DNA from: Pedobacter sp. MC2016-05
GTDB lineage: Bacteria; Bacteroidota; Bacteroidia; Sphingobacteriales; Sphingobacteriaceae
Length of the DNA stretch: 64,000 nt
Direction of reading: 5' to 3'
Assembly: GCF_026239735.1 (NCBI RefSeq)
Contig: NZ_JAPIVT010000018.1
Span: 1-64,000, forward strand
Both the position numbers and the translations under genes were made by a program. Within the stretch, counting starts at the first letter, position 1, and every line of letters starts with the position of its first letter. This document shows positions 42,090 through 50,177 of the stretch, in pieces. Below the pieces are notes generated by a model. That model did not search any database. It was not told the origin of the DNA and was given only the letters and a program-made list of their open reading frames with translations.

Positions 42090-43619
42090 TTATTCCCACT
42101 CAATAGTTGCAGGTGGTTTCGAGCTGATATCGTATACCACCCTATTAATTCCTTTAACCTTATTGATAATTTCATTGGAAATCTTCGCCAATAATGGATA
42201 CGGCAAATGGCACCAGTCGGCTGTCATGCCATCCACTGATTCAACAGCTCTAAGCGCAATTACGTTTTCGTAAGTACGCTCATCGCCCATTACCCCTACC
42301 GATTGAACCGGCAAAAAGATAGAACCTGCCTGCCAAACTTTATCGTATAAGCCAGCAGCTTTAAGCTCGTTGATATAAATCGCGTCTGCATCTTGTAAAA
42401 TAGCAACCTTCTCTGCTGTAACTTCTCCCAAAATACGGATTCCTAAACCTGGCCCAGGGAAAGGATGGCGACCTAATATCACATCATCAATACCTAAAGC
42501 TTTACCAACTCTTCTTACCTCATCTTTAAACAATGTTTTTAATGGCTCCACAACTTTTAACTTCATAAAATCGGGCAAACCACCCACATTATGATGTGAT
42601 TTTATAGTAGCAGATGGACCGTTAACAGAGATTGACTCGATTACATCAGGATAGATAGTACCCTGACCTAACCAGTTTACACCAGTTACCTCGTGTGCAG
42701 CATCATCAAAAACCTCAATGAAAACACGACCAATGGCTTTACGTTTCAATTCAGGATCGGTAACACCAGCTAGCTGACTTAAAAATCGGTCTTTAGCATC
42801 AATGCCTTTGATGTTTAAACCCATGTGTTTGTATTGCTCTAATACCTGAGCATATTCATCTTTACGAAGCAAACCATTATCAACAAAGATGCAATGTAAA
42901 TTTGCACCAATTGCTTTATGCAATAAAACCGCAGCAACACTACTATCAACACCGCCAGATAAGCCCAAAACAACTTTATCATTGCCTAGTATAGCTTGCA
43001 GTTCAGCAATGGTGGTTTCAATAAATGCTGTTGAAGTCCAATCCTGGCTACAGCCACAAATATCTACCAGAAAGTTCTCCAATAGAACTTTTCCATCAAT
43101 ACTGTGTGTTACTTCAGGGTGAAATTGTATCGCATAAGTATTAGAATCTTTAATGTGATAAGCGGCAACCTTAACGCTCTCTGTGCTGGCAATTAATTCT
43201 GCATTTTCTGGCAAATCTGTAATGGTATCGCCATGGCTCATCCAAACCTGAGAATCAATGTTTATACCCTTGAAAAGTTTATTTTCCTGGTTAACAAAGC
43301 TTAAGTTTGCACGACCATATTCGCGTGTTGAAGAAGCACGAACCTGACCACCAGTTTGTTGCGCAATATATTGGGCACCATAACATACAGCCAATAATGG
43401 ATATTTGGTATGATAGTTTGATAGATCAATTTGTGGAGCATCATCCTGACGAACTGAATATGGGCTACCTGAAAAGATAACACCTTTTACATCCTCGGTA
43501 ATTTCAGGAAGATTGTTGAATGGATATATTTCACAGTAAATATTTAGTTCGCGAACTCTACGAGCGATGAGTTGTGTAAATTGCGAACCAAAATCGACGA
43601 TAATGATTTTTTCTTGCAT
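42090..43619 (-). CDS. guaA: GuaA, GMP synthase (glutamine-hydrolysing)
   Basis: The 509-residue enzyme converts XMP to GMP using ATP and glutamine. The N-terminal class I amidotransferase domain has AVCYGAQYIA with the nucleophile Cys and FHPEVTHS with the His-Glu pair. The ATP pyrophosphatase domain has LGLSGGVDSS. The end VVYDISSKPPATIEWE is the usual C-terminus. The start is MQEKIIIVDFG at 43619, three bases after a -7 promoter box. The purine gene purF at 48043 is near but separate. Confidence 0.96.
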   Translation of the reverse strand: MQEKIIIVDFGSQFTQLIARRVRELNIYCEIYPFNNLPEITEDVKGVIFSGSPYSVRQDDAPQIDLSNYHTKYPLLAVCYGAQYIAQQTGGQVRASSTREYGRANLSFVNQENKLFKGINIDSQVWMSHGDTITDLPENAELIASTESVKVAAYHIKDSNTYAIQFHPEVTHSIDGKVLLENFLVDICGCSQDWTSTAFIETTIAELQAILGNDKVVLGLSGGVDSSVAAVLLHKAIGANLHCIFVDNGLLRKDEYAQVLEQYKHMGLNIKGIDAKDRFLSQLAGVTDPELKRKAIGRVFIEVFDDAAHEVTGVNWLGQGTIYPDVIESISVNGPSATIKSHHNVGGLPDFMKLKVVEPLKTLFKDEVRRVGKALGIDDVILGRHPFPGPGLGIRILGEVTAEKVAILQDADAIYINELKAAGLYDKVWQAGSIFLPVQSVGVMGDERTYENVIALRAVESVDGMTADWCHLPYPLLAKISNEIINKVKGINRVVYDISSKPPATIEWE

Positions 43620-43622
43620 CCG

Positions 43623-43630
43623 CAAAGATA
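43623..43630 (-). promoter_or_regulatory. guaA -7 box, nearly leaderless transcript
   Basis: On the minus strand TATCTTTG ends three bases before the ATG at 43619. With normal start spacing the mRNA would begin at or very near the start codon. A -33 box was not identified. Confidence 0.55.
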
Positions 43631-43686
43631 GATAAAGAAAGGGAATTGTTAAATTGTTTTATCGTTATTTATAATCAAATCTATTG

Positions 43687-43715
43687 TTCGTTACTGGTTT
43701 TCAGTTACCGGTTGT
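43687..43715. repeat. Dispersed repeat related to 57077-57129
   Basis: CAGTTACCGGTTGT (43702-43715) occurs exactly at 57083-57096, and CGTTACTGGTT (43689-43699) occurs again near 57116. Two shared words in the same small area suggest a common extragenic repeat rather than chance. Confidence 0.55.
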
Positions 43716-43772
43716 TATCAGCAGCTCGACACTTCCATACTTCATTAATTCTAACAATTATCAATTTACAGT

Positions 43773-44231
43773 TTAGCTTTCCATTAACATTACCTCTACC
43801 CCAAACTTCATCAAGAAATCAACACCTTCATCACTCGGCAAACCTTTGTATGCTGCGTAAGATTTTGAATAATAAACCAGTTTAATTCCTGATGATAAAA
43901 TTAATCTGGCACAGGCGATGCATGGTGATAAGGTGGTATAGAGTGTGCATCCTTCAATCTTGGAGCCATTTTTGGAAGCGTATAAAATAGCATTTTCTTC
44001 TGCATGAAGCGCCAAAGAACAGCTTCCCTTGCTGTCTCTTGCACAACCGTGTTCTGGCCATTCTTCGTCACAATTATGTGTTCCTGCCGGCGGCCCATTA
44101 TACCCAATAGAGATGATTCTGGTATCTTTTGTTAAAACCGCACCAACATGGGCACGTACGCAATGCGAACGTTCCGCTAAATCAGTAGCGAGATTCATAA
44201 ATATGGTATCGAAACTTGGTTTATTAGTCAT
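43773..44231 (-). CDS. dCMP deaminase-type enzyme
   Basis: The 152-residue zinc enzyme converts dCMP to dUMP for thymidylate synthesis. It has the cytidine-deaminase motifs LHAEENAIL (zinc His and catalytic Glu) and SPCIACARLIL (two zinc Cys). An upstream region with CDEEWPEHGC supplies the extra Cys/His residues seen in dCMP deaminases of the ComEB type. It is preceded by a terminator for the MFS gene, so it likely has its own promoter. Confidence 0.92.
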   Translation of the reverse strand: MTNKPSFDTIFMNLATDLAERSHCVRAHVGAVLTKDTRIISIGYNGPPAGTHNCDEEWPEHGCARDSKGSCSLALHAEENAILYASKNGSKIEGCTLYTTLSPCIACARLILSSGIKLVYYSKSYAAYKGLPSDEGVDFLMKFGVEVMLMES

Positions 44232-44245
44232 GCTTAAAATAAAAA

Positions 44246-44273
44246 AGCCACGAAGCAGTTTAACTTCGTGGCT
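44246..44273 (-). terminator. Terminator of the sugar MFS gene
   Basis: AGCCACGAAG/CTTCGTGGCT (44246-44255 with 44264-44273) is a perfect ten-pair stem with a T run on the minus strand. It separates the MFS gene ending at 44295 from the deaminase start at 44231. Confidence 0.88.
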
Positions 44274-44294
44274 GTAAAAATACTTTATTAAAAA

Positions 44295-45728
44295 TTAATG
44301 TCCGCCAGAAATTTTCTGATCAAAATTAATTCCTTGTGATCTTAAAATTCCACTTACTCTCCAGGCGTAAAAAGCAAGATATGCGAAACACAGAATACCA
44401 ACAATGTAACTATATTGAATACCAGTATACTCCGATACTGCACCTTGTAACCAGCTGATAATTCCGCCGCCCATAATCATCATAATTAGGAAACTACTTC
44501 CCTGACTGGTGTGTTTTCCTAAACCACTTACTGCTAAAGTGAAAATACATGGCCACAATGTGCTACAAAATAAACCTACGCTTGTGATGGCATAAACACT
44601 AACCATTCCAGTGGTAAACATTCCGATAAGTAAAGCAAGTATGCCAATTGCAGAAAATATTAATAGCATTCTTGCCGGATTTCCTTTACTCGCCATATCA
44701 GCAATAATCAATACTAAAATGATTAATCCGTAAACGTAGAATGGAGCCAGATCGTGATCGGCAATTGCATTAACCGCTAAGAAAATTCCAAAAGCTAAAT
44801 ATGGCGCAACAAATCTTAATATTTTTTGAGTCTGGATGTTATCGGTGAAAGCTTCTACAGCTCCGGTCCATCTACCAATCATCATACTTGCCCAGTATAG
44901 CGAAATATAAGGTGCAATATCATGCAGTGCGAAACCTAAATCTTTCTCCATATAAGCTGGCAAATTACTCGCCGTTGATACTTCAACACCAACATAAACA
45001 AAAATTGCAATCATCCCCAAAACCAATTGTGGGAACTTCAAGGCAGATCCCTTTGCCCCTTTTTCTTCTATTTTCGCTTCAACCAACGCTGGTCTATCTG
45101 GTAAAGAAGATAATTTTAAGAATATCGCGACAGCAATGAAGGCAACCCCCAGAATTAGATAAGGAATCTTAACACTTTCTATACTAATATCTGAACTTGC
45201 ATTTGCTGCCGAACCGAAAATGGCAAAACTTACAATAAGCGGTCCAATAGTAGTTCCGAAGTTATTGATACCGCCTGCAAGGGTGAGTCGCTGTGAGCCC
45301 GTTTTAATTGGACCCAATGCAATTGCTAAGGGATTGGCAACGGTTTGCTGTAGCGAAAAACCTAATGCAACAATAAATAAACCGGATAACATTAGCGGGA
45401 ACGATGCCAAATTTGCCGCCGGATAAAATAATAGTGTACCTAATGCCGAAATCACGAGACCTAACGCAAGCGAGTTTTTATAGCCTAGTTTATTTACAAT
45501 GTCTTGCCCGATTAGCACTGAAATTCCGTTATAGATAAGCGCACCCACGGTGTATGCAATATAAAATGCCAGTGAAACCAACTGACTTTCAGCTTGTGAT
45601 AAATCAAAAGCCTTCTTGAAAACCGGAATTAAAATATCATTACTTGCGGCAACGAAGCCCCAAAAAAAGAATACGGTTACCAAGGGAATAAATTGGGCCC
45701 ACTTGGTTTGTGTTTGTTCTGAACTCAT
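44295..45728 (-). CDS. FucP-like sugar MFS transporter
   Basis: The 477-residue membrane protein belongs to the FucP branch of the major facilitator superfamily. The beginning FIPLVTVFFFWGFVAASNDI, then FDLSQAESQLVSLAFYIAYT and the later LALGPIKTGSQRLTLAGGIN, are typical of glucose/galactose and fucose symporters. About twelve membrane segments are expected. The sugar is unknown, and no sugar catabolic gene is adjacent. Confidence 0.9.
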   Translation of the reverse strand: MSSEQTQTKWAQFIPLVTVFFFWGFVAASNDILIPVFKKAFDLSQAESQLVSLAFYIAYTVGALIYNGISVLIGQDIVNKLGYKNSLALGLVISALGTLLFYPAANLASFPLMLSGLFIVALGFSLQQTVANPLAIALGPIKTGSQRLTLAGGINNFGTTIGPLIVSFAIFGSAANASSDISIESVKIPYLILGVAFIAVAIFLKLSSLPDRPALVEAKIEEKGAKGSALKFPQLVLGMIAIFVYVGVEVSTASNLPAYMEKDLGFALHDIAPYISLYWASMMIGRWTGAVEAFTDNIQTQKILRFVAPYLAFGIFLAVNAIADHDLAPFYVYGLIILVLIIADMASKGNPARMLLIFSAIGILALLIGMFTTGMVSVYAITSVGLFCSTLWPCIFTLAVSGLGKHTSQGSSFLIMMIMGGGIISWLQGAVSEYTGIQYSYIVGILCFAYLAFYAWRVSGILRSQGINFDQKISGGH

Positions 45729-45872
45729 GTTTAAAATATAGTTTTAGTGGGGCTAAACTTAGATAAAAAAAAATTAAAAAATAGTAACTTTTATGCAACT
45801 TATGCAACAAAAATAAATGTACCATCTTTAGGTATAAAATTGCATATTCGCATATTATAAACAATACAATAC

Positions 45873-46499
45873 ATGTTTGAAGCCATATTATTAGGTATTG
45901 GGGCAGGGATTATTTCGTCGTTTTTAACAGGTCCGGTATTTTTTGCAATGATTAAAACCAGTATAGAAAGAGGCTTTATGGCAGGGTTTTCTTTAGCTAT
46001 TGGGGTTATAATTAGTGATGTTATATTAATCGCATTAGTCCTTTTTGGAAGTCAGTTTTTTGATTATAAAGCTAGCTTCGACAAATATGTCGGTACTATC
46101 GGCGGGATTTTCTTACTCGCGGTAGGAATATATTATCTGGTTTCGAAAATGAAGGTTAATTACGATTCCGCAACCCTCCAGAAGATCAGTAAGAGAGGTT
46201 ATGTTTTAAAAGGATTTTTGATGTGTATCCTCACTCCTTCTACCTTAATGTTCTGGATTATTGTAAGCGGAATTATTTCTGTTAAGCTAAATAACATGCT
46301 GAACGAAAAATTGGTTTGCTTTTTTATCGCGATGGTTACTCAACTGAGCATAGATGGAGCAAAGAGTTTCTATTCAAGTAAACTCAGATACAAAATAAAG
46401 GAAGATGCCCTAAAAACACTTAATAAAATTGCAGGGGTAATTATTATTCTATTTGCTTTCTGGCTTATTTACAAAACATATGTTCAGTTTTATGCATAA
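45873..46499 (+). CDS. LysE-family exporter
   Basis: The 208-residue protein has about six membrane helices and belongs to the LysE/RhtB family, which usually exports amino acids or related compounds. The start region FLTGPVFFAMIKTSIERGF and the middle segment CILTPSTLMFWIIVSG are characteristic. The substrate cannot be assigned. It is the sole rightward gene in the region and is convergent with the lipoprotein gene ending at 46509, with a nine-base gap. Confidence 0.85.
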   Translation: MFEAILLGIGAGIISSFLTGPVFFAMIKTSIERGFMAGFSLAIGVIISDVILIALVLFGSQFFDYKASFDKYVGTIGGIFLLAVGIYYLVSKMKVNYDSATLQKISKRGYVLKGFLMCILTPSTLMFWIIVSGIISVKLNNMLNEKLVCFFIAMVTQLSIDGAKSFYSSKLRYKIKEDALKTLNKIAGVIIILFAFWLIYKTYVQFYA

Positions 46500-46508
46500 G
46501 AACACTCA

Positions 46509-47072
46509 CTAAAGTACGTCATCGAGATTATAAATATCAACATAATCCAAAAGCCTCCCACCAGCGCAGTTTTCCATTTTTTGCAAACGATAATAGGAAC
46601 GGCTGCCTTTTTTAAAAAATACCTGAGCATCAGTTTTTTCACAAGGAACACCGCCATTATTATCTTTAATATACGTGATTATCGTTCCTTCGAAGGAAAT
46701 TCTGTTGGAATCCAATCTTTTCAAACGACCATCAATTTTAAGATATTCATTGTCGGTATTCGTTTGCTCCCCCTTTATTGAAAACCATTTACTGTCCTTT
46801 TTAAGGATTTCGGCCGAACCCTTTTCACTTTCGAAACTGATCCATTGTAAACTTATCGGAACGCGTTTGCTCACATTTATTTCTACTTTAGGAATATGGC
46901 TCTTGATATCTTCTTTTACATTTTTTAAGGTATCATTCAATTCAGAAAGCTTAGTTGAAATACTATCGCTTGTATTATCGATAGCGTTTGTAACCTGTTG
47001 TTGATTACTTTCAGAACAGCTTAAGCCTAAACAAACGGTAGATATCAGGAAAAATTTTATTAGGTTTTTCAT
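46509..47072 (-). CDS. Hypothetical lipoprotein
   Basis: The 187-residue product has a lipoprotein signal (MKNLIKFFLISTVCLGLSCS; lipobox GLSC). A Ser/Thr/Asn-rich linker leads to a small domain containing ISLQWISFESEKGSAEI and, later, GRLKRLDSNRISFEGTIIT. I do not recognise a family. The domain contains a Cys pair (GGVPCEKTDA and MENCAGG). It is probably attached to the outer membrane and is monocistronic. Confidence 0.65.
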   Translation of the reverse strand: MKNLIKFFLISTVCLGLSCSESNQQQVTNAIDNTSDSISTKLSELNDTLKNVKEDIKSHIPKVEINVSKRVPISLQWISFESEKGSAEILKKDSKWFSIKGEQTNTDNEYLKIDGRLKRLDSNRISFEGTIITYIKDNNGGVPCEKTDAQVFFKKGSRSYYRLQKMENCAGGRLLDYVDIYNLDDVL

Positions 47073-47255
47073 AATGGAAAATTAACATTTACACCCTTCT
47101 AAATGTTTTTCGCTGTCAAAGAAGATATGCAATCTACAAGAAAAAAGGATGATAAAACGTTTACCAAACGGGACTTAAAATCTCTAATAACGGGGTAATA
47201 GTGTCACTTTCTATATAATATCAAACACAAATGAATTTACATTTTTAGGGCAAAA

Positions 47256-47265
47256 AAAATAGCCC
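47256..47265 (-). terminator. Distal arm of the split purF terminator
   Basis: AAAATAGCCC at 47256-47265 is the exact complement of GGGCTATTTT at 48014-48023. On the minus strand this arm is followed by a T run, as a terminator should be. The IS element at 47274-48003 separates the arms. Confidence 0.7.
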
Positions 47266-47320
47266 GCATAAATGAGGGCACTGAAAAAGTTACCTCCTTT
47301 AGTGGGTTAACTTTGAGAAT

Positions 47321-47357
47321 CGATCATGTGAACATGTTTTCACTTGATCGATTTTTT
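47321..47357 (+). terminator. Terminator-like hairpin inside the IS end
   Basis: CGATCA-T-GTGAA pairs with TTCAC-T-TGATCG (47321-47332 with 47339-47350) around CATGTT and is followed by ATTTTTT. In the plus direction it could stop transcription entering the element from the left flank, a protective feature of some ISs. Confidence 0.55.
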
Positions 47358-47453
47358 ATTTAATGGGTTTTATTTTCTAGTCTGTAAGTTTGCTTTTGTG
47401 TGCTGACATTGGAATATGAAGTTTTGGGTCTTTATTTGACACTATTTTGGCTT

Positions 47454-47894
47454 CTAGATAGCCAGTTTGATGATTCCTTTCAGGTTTACAGTGAAAATAG
47501 CAAGTGCACCCTGCATTTCCATGCCGTCTATTCCCCGTCCATATCCGTGGACGTTTTTTAACTCGCTGTTTTTGGCTTCAATCTTGTATCGGTGCCGGGC
47601 TTTGTCCCTGTAATATTCAGTCTCCTGAAAGATCATCTGCTCCTTGTGCAGGCCTGATTTTATGGATACCTCCGAAACGGTAAATATCGTTTTCAAAAGC
47701 AGATATTTGAACATGCGGACAGGACTCTCTGCCGCACGCCCATTGTCCTGACAATATTTGTCCAAAAGCTCGTTATATATAAAACCAAAATCTATAAGCT
47801 CGTTGATTTTGCGAAGCAGATTCTCCTTGGTGACAATCACATCGTAGAGCCTGGAAAATTCGCTAAACTGGATTTTTTGTTGTTGAAGAAGCAT
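47454..47894 (-). pseudogene. Internally deleted IS1182-type transposase
   Basis: The 146-residue frame joins the N-terminus of an IS1182 transposase (NLLRKINELIDFGFIYNELL, then RMFKYLLLKTIFTVSE) to its C-terminus (YYRDKARHRYKIEAKNSELK, then MEMQGALAIFTVNLKGI). Relatives are about 450-500 residues, so the middle, including both catalytic aspartates, is missing. The last acidic residue of the DDE triad, in YKIEAKNSELK, remains. The junction near SEVSIKSG is in frame. The product cannot be an active transposase; it might bind the ends as a repressor, which is speculation. Confidence 0.85.
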
Positions 47895-48013
47895 TTTAAA
47901 AGCCGTTCTGGTACACCTTTAAAATACAAAAAAAGGAGCAGAAATTATTAATTTATACTCCTTTTTTCTGACCCAATCTTGAAGGGACTTTTCCAGTGCC
48001 CTCGCATAATTTT

Positions 48014-48023
48014 GGGCTATTTT
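48014..48023 (-). terminator. Proximal arm of the split purF terminator
   Basis: GGGCTATTTT lies 20 bases past the purF-like stop and pairs with AAAATAGCCC at 47256-47265. Removing the IS and one flank copy gives a ten-pair hairpin with a ten-base loop and a T run. Confidence 0.7.
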
Positions 48024-48042
48024 TATTCAAAATATCAAAGGA

Positions 48043-49944
48043 TTAATAAGCTCTTTGATTATTCCCTTCTTTCCAGTTAATGAAAGCTTTGTTCACCACT
48101 TTATTGCCACCTGGAGTTGGATAATTACCAGAGAAATACCAGTCACCTTTGTTTTTCGGACAAGCTTCATGCAAGTTCTCCAAACTTTGATAAATTACTT
48201 CTACCTCAGCCACAGTGCCTTTAGGAGTAATAATTTGTGCAATTTTAGCTGAAATTTCTTCCGGGGTGAAGGGTTTGTAAATCTCTTTTACATGATTCAC
48301 GATTTCTTCTTTCGGAAGTAATAATGAAGCTTTACATTTTGCATAAACATCTTCGATCACCTGCCACATGCCACGCTCAGTTAATAACTGAATTGCAGCA
48401 TCGAAAGCAACAAACTGCCCCATTCTGCTCATATCAATACCATAACAATCCGGGTAACGGATTTGAGGTGCCGATGAAACAATGATAATTTTCTTAGGAT
48501 GTAAACGATCCACGATTTTGATAATACTTTGCTTTAAGGTAGTACCCCGAACAATAGAATCGTCCAAGGCTACCAAAGTATCCTGATGGTTATTGATAAT
48601 ACCATAAGTGGTATCATAAACGTGGGCCACCATTTCACTTCTATCCGCATCCTGCGTAATAAAAGTTCGCAGTTTCACATCTTTTACAGCCAGCTTTTCA
48701 ACGCGGGGTGCAAGAGACAACAATTCCTCCAGCTGCTCATCGGATAACTCCTCTTTTTTATGTAGAAGAATATCTTTTTGGTGCCTGCGCACATATTGTT
48801 GCACACCGTCAACCATACCGAAGAAAGCCACTTCAGCAGTGTTCGGAATGAAAGAGAAAACGGTATTTTTTAAATCGTAGTTAACGGCCTGAAGAATTTT
48901 ATCGCTCAATAAACGACCTAATTGCTTGCGTTCACGGTAAATTTCTACATCACTTCCTTTTGAGAAATAGATGCGTTCGAACGAACAAGATAATCTTTCA
49001 GTAGGCTCACGGAATTGCTCCATGCTTACCTCGCCATTTTTCTTGATAATTAAAGCATGACCAGGATCGATCTCCTTAACATCTTTAAACTGGATGTTGA
49101 AAGCAGTTTGTAGTGCTGGTCGTTCAGACGCGGCTACCACAATCTCATCATCATAATAGTAATATGCCGGACGAATACCAGCTGGGTCACGCATGATGAA
49201 TGAATCGCCATTACCCACCATACCGCAGATAGAGTAACCACCATCCCAGGTTTTAGCCGAGCGGCGAAGAATATTTGCGATATCTAAATGATCAGAAATT
49301 TTGTGCGTGATGGCTACGTTATCGTGTCCTTCTTTTTTATATTGATCAAAAAGTTCTTGATTTTCATCATCCAAAAAGTGACCAATTTTTTCTAAAACAG
49401 TAACAGTATCGGCTTTTTCTTTTGGATGTTGACCTAACTCGTATAGTTGCTCCAATAACTCATCAACATTCGTCATATTGAAGTTACCAGCAATAACCAG
49501 GTTACGGGTCATCCAGTTGTTTTGCCTTAAGAAAGGGTGGCAGTTTTCGATACTATTTTTACCATGTGTACCATAACGCAAATGGCCCAATAACACCTCG
49601 CCGATAAAGCTAACATTGTTTTTGAGCCACTCTGTATCCTGCATTAATTCAGGTGTGTTTTCTTGTATATCTACGAATTTGTTTTGAACATACTCGAAGA
49701 TATCTGCTACTGCATTCGAAGCCATGCTCCGGTATCGGCTAATGTACCTACTGCCAGGTTTCATATCCAGTTTAATGGTGGCAATACCTGCGCCATCCTG
49801 GCCCCGGTTATGCTGTTTTTCCATTAAAAGATATAACTTGTTAAGGCCGTAAAGTGCTGTACCGTACTTTTGCTGGTAGTAGGAAAGTGGTTTTAACAGG
49901 CGAATAAAAGCGATTCCGCATTCGTGTTTTATCTGATCACTCAT
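48043..49944 (-). CDS. purF: Long-form amidophosphoribosyltransferase (PurF-like)
   Basis: The enzyme would make phosphoribosylamine from PRPP and glutamine, the first step of purine synthesis. The 633-residue product is longer than canonical PurF (about 470-510). Class II amidotransferase features are HECGIAF (Cys9 as nucleophile), QHNRGQDGAG, RYGTHG and GNFNMTN. The phosphoribosyl domain has LVALDDSIVRGTTLKQS as its PRPP loop, but the usual PDSG loop reads PNTAEVAF and an insertion of about 50 residues follows it. The start at 49944 is set by a promoter box at 49963. A second canonical purF may exist elsewhere; this copy's exact role is less certain than its family. Confidence 0.85.
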   Translation of the reverse strand: MSDQIKHECGIAFIRLLKPLSYYQQKYGTALYGLNKLYLLMEKQHNRGQDGAGIATIKLDMKPGSRYISRYRSMASNAVADIFEYVQNKFVDIQENTPELMQDTEWLKNNVSFIGEVLLGHLRYGTHGKNSIENCHPFLRQNNWMTRNLVIAGNFNMTNVDELLEQLYELGQHPKEKADTVTVLEKIGHFLDDENQELFDQYKKEGHDNVAITHKISDHLDIANILRRSAKTWDGGYSICGMVGNGDSFIMRDPAGIRPAYYYYDDEIVVAASERPALQTAFNIQFKDVKEIDPGHALIIKKNGEVSMEQFREPTERLSCSFERIYFSKGSDVEIYRERKQLGRLLSDKILQAVNYDLKNTVFSFIPNTAEVAFFGMVDGVQQYVRRHQKDILLHKKEELSDEQLEELLSLAPRVEKLAVKDVKLRTFITQDADRSEMVAHVYDTTYGIINNHQDTLVALDDSIVRGTTLKQSIIKIVDRLHPKKIIIVSSAPQIRYPDCYGIDMSRMGQFVAFDAAIQLLTERGMWQVIEDVYAKCKASLLLPKEEIVNHVKEIYKPFTPEEISAKIAQIITPKGTVAEVEVIYQSLENLHEACPKNKGDWYFSGNYPTPGGNKVVNKAFINWKEGNNQRAY

Positions 49945-49962
49945 TGTGTGGGTTTGAAGCCG

Positions 49963-49970
49963 CAAAGTTA
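49963..49970 (-). promoter_or_regulatory. purF-like gene -7 box TAACTTTG
   Basis: On the minus strand TAACTTTG matches TAnnTTTG and ends 18 bases before the ATG at 49944. It overlaps the TTG that starts the longer frame at 49965, ruling that start out. Confidence 0.55.
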
Positions 49971-50177
49971 TCCTTTTAAATAATCACAACCTAAACAAAA
50001 GTATTTTCTTTTGTCACAATGAGGTTAATTTGAAAAAGCCATAATTAGATACATTTAAGATAGCAAATATTAAATTATCTAGAATTAGTCTAAATAAATT
50101 GGAAGGTAAGTGTAATTTTTACACCTTTGCAAAAAATGATTCACGTTTAAGTTCCTGCACCCATAATTACCAATTGC

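Larger units (their letters stand above)
47274..48003 (-). mobile_element. Non-autonomous IS1182-like element
   Basis: The 730-bp element is bounded by 17-bp inverted repeats (47274-47290 and 47987-48003; GAGGGCACTG then A or G then AAAAGT). It holds one gene on the minus strand, an internally deleted transposase. Near-duplicated flanks GCATAAAT and GCATAATT (7 of 8) abut the ends and may be the target duplication. The element lies in the loop of the purF terminator. It cannot move on its own but could be mobilised by an intact relative if one exists elsewhere. Confidence 0.8.

Noticed and set aside
47274..48003. A complete IS1182 insertion sequence
   Set aside because: The transposase is only 146 residues and lacks the first two catalytic acids, so the element is a deletion derivative.
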